From Solirubrobacteraceae bacterium (GTDB taxonomy: Bacteria > Actinomycetota > Thermoleophilia > Solirubrobacterales > Solirubrobacteraceae): a stretch of DNA of 64,000 bases. Every line of letters begins with the position of its first letter. Position 1 is the stretch's first letter. The stretch lies in assembly GCA_031177685.1 (NCBI GenBank), contig JAPSGI010000002.1, positions 62,001 through 126,000 of the forward strand. Reading direction: 5' to 3'. The notes below the pieces were generated by a model. That model made no database searches. It worked only from the letters and a program-made list of their open reading frames with translations, and was not told where the DNA came from. A program made the position numbers and the translations under genes. Below, piece after piece: positions 17,362 through 25,800 of the stretch.

Positions 17362-18972
17362 ATGAAGCAAGGACGCATCATCGGCGTGGTTTGCCTGGCC
17401 GTCGCAACGGCCGGTCTGTTGCCCACGGCCGCGGCGGCGGACGACGTGTACGTCGTCACCAGGACGGACGACACTCCCACGTGCGTGCCGCTGGTCGACT
17501 GCTCGCTGCGCGGGGCGATCGCGCTGGCGAACTCCGACGCCGACCACGACATCGTCGCGATCCAGCCCGGCGACCACACGCTCGCGCTCGGGCAGCTGTC
17601 GATCGCCGAGCCCCTGACGCTCGTGAGCACCGGCACGCCGCGCAACTCCTCGGTCCGCGGCGGGGGCAGCCGCGTCTTCAGCGTCTCGGACGACACCGTC
17701 ATGGCGGGCTTCGCCGTCCGTGACGGTGCCGGGCGCGACGACCCGGGCCTGCTCAGCGCGGACAACGCCCGCGGCGGCGGCATCCGCCATCTCGGCGGCA
17801 GCCTCCTGCTGGCCAACGTCCGAATCGCCGGCAACACCGTGGACAACGCCGCCGGGGCGCTCGGCGGCGGGATCTTCCACGCCAAGGAGGCCGGCCCGCT
17901 CCTGCTGGCCGCCGTGCTGATCGACGGCAACGCCGCCAAGGCCGGGACGGCCGCCGGGCAGCTGGCGAGCGGCGGCGGCGTGTTCGCCGAGGGCCCGGGC
18001 GGCGGCGCGGTGAGCGTCGTGAGTGCGACCGTCGCGTCGAACACCGTGTCCGGCGCCGCAGGCACGCAGGGCGGAGGCATCGCCGCCGCGGCCGGTTCGA
18101 CGGTCGCGCTGGTCAACGCCACGGTGGCCGGCAACAGCGCGACGGGAGCCGGGACGCTGGGCGGGAACCTCGCGCCGGCCGGCACGGTGAGCGCGCTCAA
18201 CACGATCTTCTCCGGCGGCAGCGCGCCCGCCGGCGGCAACTGCTCGGGCGTCGTCTCCTCCCAGGGCTACAACCTCGAGCCGGGGACGAGCTGCGGCCTG
18301 GGAGCGGCGGGCGACCGCAACGCGGACCCGGCCCTCGGCCCGCTGGCCGACAACGGCGGCCCCACCGACACGATGGCCATTGCGGCGACCAGCCCGGCGT
18401 TCGACGCCGGCTCGGACGCGGGCTGTCCGGCGATCGACCAGCGAAACGTCTCGCGCCTGCACGGTCGAGCCTGCGACGTCGGCGCCTTCGAGCTCGCGGC
18501 GCCGCGCCCGGCGCCCGCGTCCGGCGGAGGGCCGGCGCCCACCGGTTCGGCCGACGTGCGCCCGCCCGTGCTGGCGCGCCTGTCCCTGGCGCCGCGGGCC
18601 TTCCGGGTGGCCCCCGCGTCCGCCAGCGCGCGCGCCCGGCGCGTACGCGCCGGGGCGACCGTGCGGCACACCCTGTCCGAGCGCGCGACCGTGGCCTACC
18701 TCGTCGAGCGCGCGCGCGGCGGCCGGCGGCGCGGCGCCGCCTGCGTCTCGCGCACCCGCGCCAACCGGCGCGCGCGGACGTGCACGATCTGGCGGGCGCT
18801 GCCCGGCGCGTTCGCGCGCGACGGAGCGCCGGGCGCCAACCGGTTCCGCTTCGGCGGGCGCCTGGGCGGCAAGCGCCTGGCGCCGGGCCGCTACCGCATG
18901 CTGGCCGTTGCCCGCGACGGCGCCGGCAACGTCTCGCCCATCGTCCGCGGCGTTTTCCGAATCGTCCGCTAG
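17362..18972 (+). CDS. Secreted CSLREL-type parallel beta-helix protein
   Basis: 536 residues. A signal peptide (IIGVVCLAVATAGLLPTAAAADD) is followed by VTRTDDTPT and CSLRGAIALAN, the CSLREL-type motif that opens many secreted beta-helix proteins. Residues about 90-330 repeat short G-, N- and V-rich units (GGGIRHLGGSLLLANVRIAGNT, GGGIAAAAGSTVALVNATVAGN), consistent with coils of a right-handed beta-helix, and close with the PAFDAGSDAGCPAIDQRNVSR anchor-type region. The last 160 residues form a separate Arg-rich domain ending in GRYRMLAVARDGAGNVSPIVRG, Ig-like. Surface exposure is expected; ligand unknown. It overlaps the convergent CAP gene by 4 bases. Confidence 0.8.
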   Translation: MKQGRIIGVVCLAVATAGLLPTAAAADDVYVVTRTDDTPTCVPLVDCSLRGAIALANSDADHDIVAIQPGDHTLALGQLSIAEPLTLVSTGTPRNSSVRGGGSRVFSVSDDTVMAGFAVRDGAGRDDPGLLSADNARGGGIRHLGGSLLLANVRIAGNTVDNAAGALGGGIFHAKEAGPLLLAAVLIDGNAAKAGTAAGQLASGGGVFAEGPGGGAVSVVSATVASNTVSGAAGTQGGGIAAAAGSTVALVNATVAGNSATGAGTLGGNLAPAGTVSALNTIFSGGSAPAGGNCSGVVSSQGYNLEPGTSCGLGAAGDRNADPALGPLADNGGPTDTMAIAATSPAFDAGSDAGCPAIDQRNVSRLHGRACDVGAFELAAPRPAPASGGGPAPTGSADVRPPVLARLSLAPRAFRVAPASASARARRVRAGATVRHTLSERATVAYLVERARGGRRRGAACVSRTRANRRARTCTIWRALPGAFARDGAPGANRFRFGGRLGGKRLAPGRYRMLAVARDGAGNVSPIVRGVFRIVR

Positions 18973-19427
18973 CGCCGGCCGAAGTGCCCGACCCAGATGG
19001 TCGCGCGGCGGCCGTGGAACCGGCCGGCCGCGCGGCCGAGCCCGATCCAGTGGAAGCGGCGGCTGAACACGATCGCGCGGTGCGACGGCGAGCGCATCCA
19101 CGCGCGCAGCGTCCCTCCCACCGCGGCGCGGTGGCCGCGGTGCATGGCCAGGACCTCGCCCACCAGCCGGAAGTTCCCCGCCGCGCGGATGCGCGATGCG
19201 TGGCCGAAGCGGTCGCGGCGCATCAGGTAGCGCGCGTAGCGGTACGACGAGCGGTTCAGCGCGCCCGACAGGCGCAGCGGGTGCAATCCGACGTAGGCGC
19301 GGACCGAGTTGATCTGCTGAAGCATCGACTGGCGCGCGCTGCCCGCGGTGGCGGAGGCAGGGAGGACCGCCAGCGCGAGCGCAGCGAGGATGCCGACGGC
19401 GGTGATCTGGATGTGACGCATACTCAC
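18969..19427 (-). CDS. Secreted CAP/SCP-like domain protein
   Basis: 152 residues. A signal peptide (IQITAVGILAALALAVLPASATA) precedes a short CAP (cysteine-rich secretory/PR-1) domain: MLQQINSVRAYVGLHPLRLSGALNRSSYRYARYLMRRDRFGH, then VGEVLAMHRG and AWMRSPSHRAIVFSRRFHWIGLG. The two histidines (FGH, SPSH) and the Glu of VGEV match the usual CAP cavity residues. The domain is highly basic. Bacterial CAP proteins are extracellular and mostly of unknown role. It could start at the second Met (19421). Confidence 0.82.
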   Translation of the reverse strand: MSMRHIQITAVGILAALALAVLPASATAGSARQSMLQQINSVRAYVGLHPLRLSGALNRSSYRYARYLMRRDRFGHASRIRAAGNFRLVGEVLAMHRGHRAAVGGTLRAWMRSPSHRAIVFSRRFHWIGLGRAAGRFHGRRATIWVGHFGRR

Positions 19428-19597
19428 CTCGAAGGTTCGAGCTCTTCCTGCTGCCTACGGGGTGAGCTGACGGGCTCGCGCCGGAAGAGCGGCGCTACGC
19501 GCGATACGACCGCACGATTCGCCCCGGGCCGGAACGTCCGGCCAGATGGGTCCCCCGCCCGCCTCGTGGGTCCAAGGCGGCTCGGCGCGCCGCACTA

Positions 19598-19603
19598 TAC
19601 AGT
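19598..19603 (+). promoter_or_regulatory. Candidate -10 for a leaderless crotonase mRNA
   Basis: TACAGT ends 6 bases before the GTG at 19610, so a start site 6-7 bases downstream would fall on the start codon. No Shine-Dalgarno sequence is present. The same spacing recurs at other genes in the window. Confidence 0.5.
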
Positions 19604-19609
19604 CCGCCC

Positions 19610-20395
19610 GTGTCGTACGAGACCCTCCGGTGGGAGGTGGCGCAGACCGGCGTGGCCACGATCACGCTGGATCAGCCGGAGACCCGCAACGCTCTCTCCG
19701 ACCAGCTCCTGGGCGAGCTGATCGCGGCCTTCGAAGCCGCGCGCGCCGACGACGCGGTCCGCTGCGTGGTGCTCACCTCGTCGCACGACAAGGTGTTCTC
19801 CTCGGGGGCCAACCTGGCCGGATTCGCCGCCGAGGTGCCGCTGGTGCACAAGCACTTCGGGACCGAGGCCTTCCCGCGGCTGTTCCGGCTGATCGGCGAG
19901 CTGGGCAAGCCCACGCTGTGCGCGGCCAACGGCCACGTCCTGGCGGGGGCGCTCGGCATCGCGCTGGCCTGCGACCTGATCGTGGCGCGCGAGGGCGCGG
20001 AGTTCGGCACGCCTGAGATCAGCGTCGGCGCCTTTCCGTTCATGATCATGGCCTTGATCTACCGCAACGTCCCGCGCAAGAAGACCAACGAGCTGCTGCT
20101 GCTCGGCGAGCGGGTGACGGCCGCCGATGCCGAGCGGATCGGCATCGTCAACAAGGTCGTGGCGGCCGACGAGTTCGACGGGGCGGTCCGCGGCTGGGCG
20201 GAGCGGCTGGCCTCGCGGTCGCCCGCGATCATGCGCCTGGGCAAGGACGCGATGTTCCGCCAGCAGGACATGGCGTTCCTCGACGCGCTGGACTACCTGC
20301 GCACCAACCTTTCCCTGGCCCTCTCGACCGACGACATCGTGGAAGGCGTCAAGGCCTTCTTCGAGAAGCGCGAGCCGCAGTGGACGGGGAGGTAG
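19610..20395 (+). CDS. Enoyl-CoA hydratase/isomerase family protein
   Basis: 261 residues, normal length. Oxyanion-hole segments VFSSGANLAGF (about residue 65) and ANGHVLAGALGIALACDLIVA (about residue 105); the catalytic-Glu motif is FGTPEISVGAFPFMIMALIYR. Typical of the enoyl-CoA hydratase group in beta-oxidation. The GTG start has no ribosome-binding site but a TACAGT hexamer six bases upstream. The 3' end overlaps the arginase-like gene by 16 bases, and the carboxyltransferase gene follows, so the three probably form one transcript. Confidence 0.9.
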   Translation: MSYETLRWEVAQTGVATITLDQPETRNALSDQLLGELIAAFEAARADDAVRCVVLTSSHDKVFSSGANLAGFAAEVPLVHKHFGTEAFPRLFRLIGELGKPTLCAANGHVLAGALGIALACDLIVAREGAEFGTPEISVGAFPFMIMALIYRNVPRKKTNELLLLGERVTAADAERIGIVNKVVAADEFDGAVRGWAERLASRSPAIMRLGKDAMFRQQDMAFLDALDYLRTNLSLALSTDDIVEGVKAFFEKREPQWTGR

Positions 20396-21183
20396 GCGAG
20401 CGCTCCGTCATCGGACTGCTCTGCCGGACGTCGGACCAGGCGCCGGACGCGGTCCGCGGAGTCCAGGAGCTGGCGCCCGTGCTGGCGCAGCGGATCGGCG
20501 TCGAGGCGCGGATGATCGGCCGGCCGGGCGAGCCGCGCCAGGCGCGCTGGGAGGAGGACGTCCGCGAGTCGCGCGGCTGCCTGCTGGAAGCCGGCGGGCA
20601 GGTCGACGACGCGCTCGCCGCAGGGCGCTCGCCGGTGCTGGTGGCGGCGGAGTGCTCCGTCGCGCTGACCACGCTGCCGGCGGTGTTCCGCCACCGTCCC
20701 GACGCGCGGATCCTGTGGCTGGACGCGCACGGCGACTTCAACACGCCCGAGACGACGCCCAGCGGCTACCTGGGCGGAATGTGCCTGGCGGGCGCGTGCG
20801 GGCGCTGGGACGCCGGCCTGGGCCAGGAGGCCGTACCGGTCGACCGGCTCGTGATGTGCGGGGTGCGCGACCTGGACCCGGAGGAGCGCTCCGCGCTGGA
20901 GCGGGCCGGCGTGCCGATCATCGGGACGCAGCTGGAGACGCTCGTGCACCTGGTCAACGCGCTCGACGACGCGCCGGTCTACCTGCACCTCGACCTCGAC
21001 GTGCTCGATCCCTCCGAGCTGCGCGCGCGCTACCCGGTCGACGGCGGGCTGACCTACGAGAAGCTCTTCGATTTGCTGGACGCGGTGGTGGAGGCGTGCG
21101 AGCTGGTCGGCTTCGAGGTGACGTGCCTGGAGGAGCCCGACCGCGCCGAGGACATCGGCGAGGTGCTGGACCCCCTCCTGTAA
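20380..21183 (+). CDS. Arginase/ureohydrolase-family protein with altered metal site
   Basis: 267 residues with a ureohydrolase fold. Metal motifs LWLDAHGDFN (DAHxD) near residue 110 and HLDLDVLDPSE (DxDxxDP) near residue 205 are intact, but the first motif, usually GGDHS, reads AECSV, replacing the His ligand with Cys. This variant may change metal occupancy or substrate. Known family reactions release urea or formamide from guanidino or formimino compounds. It overlaps the crotonase gene by 16 bases and lies 10 bases before the carboxyltransferase gene. Substrate not assignable. Confidence 0.82.
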   Translation: MDGEVGERSVIGLLCRTSDQAPDAVRGVQELAPVLAQRIGVEARMIGRPGEPRQARWEEDVRESRGCLLEAGGQVDDALAAGRSPVLVAAECSVALTTLPAVFRHRPDARILWLDAHGDFNTPETTPSGYLGGMCLAGACGRWDAGLGQEAVPVDRLVMCGVRDLDPEERSALERAGVPIIGTQLETLVHLVNALDDAPVYLHLDLDVLDPSELRARYPVDGGLTYEKLFDLLDAVVEACELVGFEVTCLEEPDRAEDIGEVLDPLL

Positions 21184-21193
21184 CACTTGCGAC

Positions 21194-22798
21194 GTGGCGA
21201 CGACCGACGATCGCTCCGCCGTCTCCGCCGACACGCTGGTGGCGCGGCCGTCGCTGCGCTCGCTGGCCGATGACCTGGCGGCCCGCCGCGAGAAGGCGCG
21301 GCTCGGGGGCGGGCCGGAGAAGATCGAGCGCCAGCACGAGCAGGGCAAGCTGACGGCGCGCGAGCGCCTGGCGCTGCTGATCGACGACGGCACCTTCACC
21401 GAGCTCGGCATCCACGGGCGCCCGCACTTCTCCCAGAAGGCGATGGAGGGCAAGGAGGCGCCCGCGGACGGCGTGGTCACCGGCTACGGGAAGGTCGACG
21501 GCCGGCTGGTGGCGGTGGCCGCCTACGACTTCACCGTGATGGCCGGGTCGATGGGCATGACCGGCGAGATGAAGATGGCGCGTCTGCGCGAGCTGGCGCT
21601 GTCCAAGCGCATCCCGCTGATCTGGCTGCTGGACTCCGCCGGCGCGCGCATCCAGGAGGCGGCGGGCTCGCTGTTCGCCGGTTCGGGCCATCTGTTCCGC
21701 GAGGAGGTCGTGATGAGCGGCGTCGTCCCGCAGGTGGCGGCGCTGATGGGCCCGTGCGCGGCGGGGACGGCGTACATCCCCGGACTGGCCGACTTCGTGC
21801 CGATGGTCAAGGGGCGCGGTTCGATGGCGCTCGCCGGCCCTCATCTGACCAAGGCGGTCACCGGCGAGGACGTCACGCAGGAGGAGCTCGGCGGCTCGCG
21901 CGTGCACACGCGCGTGTCCGGCGTGGGCGACCTGGAGGTGGACTCCGACGAGGAGTGCATCCAGGCGATCAAGGACTACCTGTCCTACTTCCCGTCGCAC
22001 TGCGAGGAGCCGCCGCCCCAGCGCGAGCCCTCCGACCCGGTGGACCGCATGGACGAGGAGCTGCTCGACGTGCTGCCCGAGTCCCCGCGCAAGCCCTACG
22101 ACATGTACGACGTGATCCGCCGCATCGTCGACGACGGCGTGTGGTTCGACCTCAAGCCGCGCTTCGCGCGCACGCTGATCACGTGCCTGGCGCGCATGGG
22201 CGGTCGCCCCGTGGGGATCGTGGCCAACCAGCCGCGCCACCTCGGCGGGATCCTGGAGAACGACTCCGCCGACAAGGCCGCGCGCTTCGTGAATCTGTGT
22301 GACGCCTACGGGATCCCGCTGCTGTTCCTGCAGGACGTGCCGGGCTTCATGGTCGGCACCAAGGTGGAGAAGGAGGGCATCATCCGCCACGGCGCCAAGA
22401 TGCTCTACGCGGTCTCGCGCGCCACCGTGCCCAAGGTGACCGTGGTGATCCGCAAGGCCTACGGCGCCGGCTACTACGTGATGTGCGGCAAGGCCTACGA
22501 GCCCGACCTGATCGTCGCCTGGCCCAGCGCGGAGATCTCCGTCATGGGCCCCGAGGGCGCGGTCAACATCATCTTCCGCAAGCAGATCGAGGCCTCCGAG
22601 GACCCCGACGCCACCCGGGCCGAGATGATCGCCGGCATCCAGAAGATCATCGACCCCTACATCGCCGCGGGCAACGCCCTCATCGACGACGTCATCGACC
22701 CCCGCGAGACCCGCCCCACCGTGATCCGCGCGCTGGAGATGGCCTCCACCAAGCGCGTCCAGCGCCCGTGGCGCAAGCACGGCGTCATGCCGGTGTGA
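21194..22798 (+). CDS. Acyl-CoA carboxylase carboxyltransferase (beta) subunit
   Basis: 534 residues, the normal length for actinobacterial AccD/PccB-type subunits. It transfers CO2 from carboxybiotin to acetyl-, propionyl- or longer acyl-CoA. Motifs: KIERQHEQGKLTARERLALLID at the N-terminus, SAGARIQEA with oxyanion glycines, GPCAAGTAYIPGL, and in the second half QDVPGFMVGTKVE, KAYGAGYYVMCGK and SAEISVMGPEGAVNIIF. The GTG start has no clear ribosome-binding site. No biotin carboxylase gene is adjacent; the free biotin carrier at 3925-4137 is a possible partner. Its last 26 bases are repeated at 29464-29489, bounding the islet that follows. Confidence 0.93.
   Translation: MATTDDRSAVSADTLVARPSLRSLADDLAARREKARLGGGPEKIERQHEQGKLTARERLALLIDDGTFTELGIHGRPHFSQKAMEGKEAPADGVVTGYGKVDGRLVAVAAYDFTVMAGSMGMTGEMKMARLRELALSKRIPLIWLLDSAGARIQEAAGSLFAGSGHLFREEVVMSGVVPQVAALMGPCAAGTAYIPGLADFVPMVKGRGSMALAGPHLTKAVTGEDVTQEELGGSRVHTRVSGVGDLEVDSDEECIQAIKDYLSYFPSHCEEPPPQREPSDPVDRMDEELLDVLPESPRKPYDMYDVIRRIVDDGVWFDLKPRFARTLITCLARMGGRPVGIVANQPRHLGGILENDSADKAARFVNLCDAYGIPLLFLQDVPGFMVGTKVEKEGIIRHGAKMLYAVSRATVPKVTVVIRKAYGAGYYVMCGKAYEPDLIVAWPSAEISVMGPEGAVNIIFRKQIEASEDPDATRAEMIAGIQKIIDPYIAAGNALIDDVIDPRETRPTVIRALEMASTKRVQRPWRKHGVMPV
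22773..22798 (+). repeat. Direct repeat copy 1: 3' end of the carboxyltransferase gene
   Basis: 26 bases with core gcaagcacggcgtcatgccg, encoding KHGVMPV-stop. It matches 29464-29489 with one mismatch, which reads KHGVMPL-stop there. Confidence 0.85.
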
Positions 22799-22872
22799 TC
22801 TGACCGAGTAATAAGCCGGCGTTACGTTTTCGTTGTCGTACGCGTTATCCCTGATGGAATGGGAACGCCGAG

Positions 22873-25800
22873 TTGACCTTGCGCGACAGCGGCCATGCCG
22901 TCACGTGCGCCGTCGCGACCGTGTTGGCGCTTGGCGCGCTGATCGTCCCTGCGGTAGCCGGTGCGCAGGAGTCGGCGGGGCCCATGGGGGCGCCGGCGCC
23001 GGCTGGCGCGAGTCCGGGCGATGGCCCGGACGCGGGGGCGATCGGGGAGGCGGCGCGTGAGGGGGAGGAGCGCCGCCGGGCGCGCCGTGAGTGGTTGGGG
23101 AGCGATGAGGCGCGCGAGGAGCGTGTGCGCTCGCGGCGGCGTCATCGCGGGATCGGCGCGGGGGAGTCGCGCGCGCTGTTGTTGGGGACGTTCGGGTGGC
23201 TGCTGGACGGTTTGTCGGGGGAGAGCGCGGGGCTGGCCCGCGACGGGCGCTTCATCGAGTTCTTCGATGACTACACGGCGCGGGTGCGTACGGAGGGGGG
23301 GCCGAAGCTGCTTCGCAGCTGGCTGCCGCTGCGTGTTACGGACGCCAACGGCTACAAGCAGCCGGTCGATCTGACGTTGCGCGAGCACGCGGGAGGATTC
23401 GGGGCGGTGATGCCGCTGGTGCCGGCGACGTTGCCGGCGCGGTTGGGTGAGCCGATCCGTTTCGGCTCGGAGGGCTTGGCGGTGCGCGTCGAGGCGGCGG
23501 CTTCGTCTGTGGCGGCGGGGCGTAGCGGTCCTTCGACGCTCTTCTATGCGAACGCAGACACGGACACGGACGTGGTGCTGGTGCCTGTGACGACGGGGAT
23601 CGAGGTGCTGTGGCAGCTGCGTAGCGAGGAGAGTCCGGAGACCTTCTCGCTGCGCTTCGATTTGCCTGAGGGCGCCGAGCTGCGCCGGTCGTCAACCGGC
23701 GCGGTTGACGTCGTGCGGGGTTCTGACACGTTGGGTTCGCTGCGTCCGCCGCAGGTGGTCGACGCGCAGGGCGAGCCGGTTGCGGCCAGCTCTGCCGTGC
23801 AGGGAGATCGCGTGGTCTTCTCGATCGCGCACCGGGGGGCTGACGTCGCCTATCCGTTGGCGCTGGATCCGGTGATGGAGGACCATCGGGCGTGGTACTG
23901 GGGCGGGGCGAGCGGGATGTGGGACTGGGGCTTCGGCGGGAACTCCGGCATCAAGATGGCGGGCTACTACAGCTGCTGGTGGGGCAATCCGTGCTTCTCG
24001 CAGAGCGGTTTCGGGCTGCACGTTCTGGCTTCTGACAACAACTACTCATACGGCGAGAACGGGTTCTTCCAGTACACGGCGCCGGGCCAGACCGGATACA
24101 TCAGCCGCGCCGAGTTCAGCAACATGGCGTTTCAGTGGGCCGGTCAGTGCTGCGCGAACGCGGCCTCCTGGGACGGGCTGTGGGACCCGTCGCGCGGCTG
24201 GGTCGGCTACCGGGACGTCAACTACCAGTACTGGTATCGCGCCGACACCTTCACGGGCGCGCCGGGAACGCGCTCCGCGTCCTTTGGGGAGGTCTTTTTG
24301 GGCAGCGGGCGGCGCACGCCGGTCACGGTCGCCTATCTGGGCAGCGTGTTGATGTATCTCGATGATCCCGAGGCGCCGTCCGTGGGGCTTGCGGGTGACA
24401 ACCGGCCCGGTGCGGGCACGGGAGGTTGGATGCGCGAGGGCGCCATCTCAATCGCCACGACGAGCTCGGACGCCGGTTTGGGACTTCGGCGCAGCGGTCT
24501 GGCGAGTTCGAGCTCGCTGCCGTCGGACGCCACGCAGCGCACGCTTGTGTGCTGGGGCTCGAAGGCGTTGCCGTGTCCGGGCACGCTCGCGGACTCCTGG
24601 AGCGTGCCGGTCACCTCGTTGCCGGAGGGCGTGAGCGCCATCAGCGCCTACGCCGAGGACGTGCTCGGCAAGCGCACCACCCGCACGCTGGCGCCGGCGC
24701 GCGTGGATCGCAACGCGCCGACGATCGCCCTGTCGGGAACGCTGTATGACCATCGTGACCGCCCGCTCGACGAAGCCGAGTCCTACGGCTTGCGTGTGCG
24801 CGCTCAGGAAGCTTCTTGTACGACCGATGGCCAGCGCTCGGGCGTCGCCAGCATCGAGATCCGCGTCGACGGAGTGCCCAAGGGCACCTATTCGCAAGCA
24901 ACCGTCGGCCGTTGCCTCTACGAAATCGACTGGACCTACCGGCCGGCCGACTACTCGCCCGGCGAGCATGCGGTCACGGTCCTGGTCACAGACCACACAG
25001 GCAACCGCCGTGTGCGCCACCTGCGCCCGCTATACGTCGCGCCCTCCACGTCAGCCGACGCCGGAGAAACAATCGACGGGCTCGCGGCCGCCGCCGGACT
25101 CGGCGACGAGGACATCGAGGCGATCAAGTCCCCGCGCCCCGAGCTTTCGCCCGAGTGGCGCGGGACGGTGTTTCCAGACAAGGGCTACTTCGGATCGGGG
25201 TTCACCCAGCCGCGCGTCGCGGTGGGCGGCGGGCGCATCTACGTGGCCGCCGGCAACGCAGGCGTCAAGAGCTTCGACCTGCGCGAGCCGTCCATGACGG
25301 CGCCCACCACCATCACCACCACCCCCGCGCCCGGAGGGATCGCCTACTACCGCGACGAGCTCTACGTCGCTCGTGAGCGCCATATCGACGTCTACAACCC
25401 AGCCAACCTGCAGGCTCCGCCGCGCCAGATCGGCGCGGCGCCCTGCGGCACAGGCACCACCTGCGACTCCACCGGCCTTGGCCTCAAGCGCCCACAAGGC
25501 CTGGACGCCGCCTGGGGCAAGCTGTTCGTCGCCGACGACGCCACCGACGCCAACGCCGACATCACACGCGTCTACGCCACCGACACCGGCATCCCGCTGG
25601 GCCTGTCCGCCAACGGCGACCCAGCGCCCAGCTTCCGCGACGTCTCCGTCGCCCCCGACCAGAACCTGTACTTCGACGGCAAGCGCGCCAGCACCTGGCT
25701 GGTCGGCGCTGGCATCCCCTGGCTGAACACCGGACCGCTGCTGGACGGTTACGAGCCCGACACGGCGCCGCCCACCAGCGCCGCGGACGCAGACTGGTGC

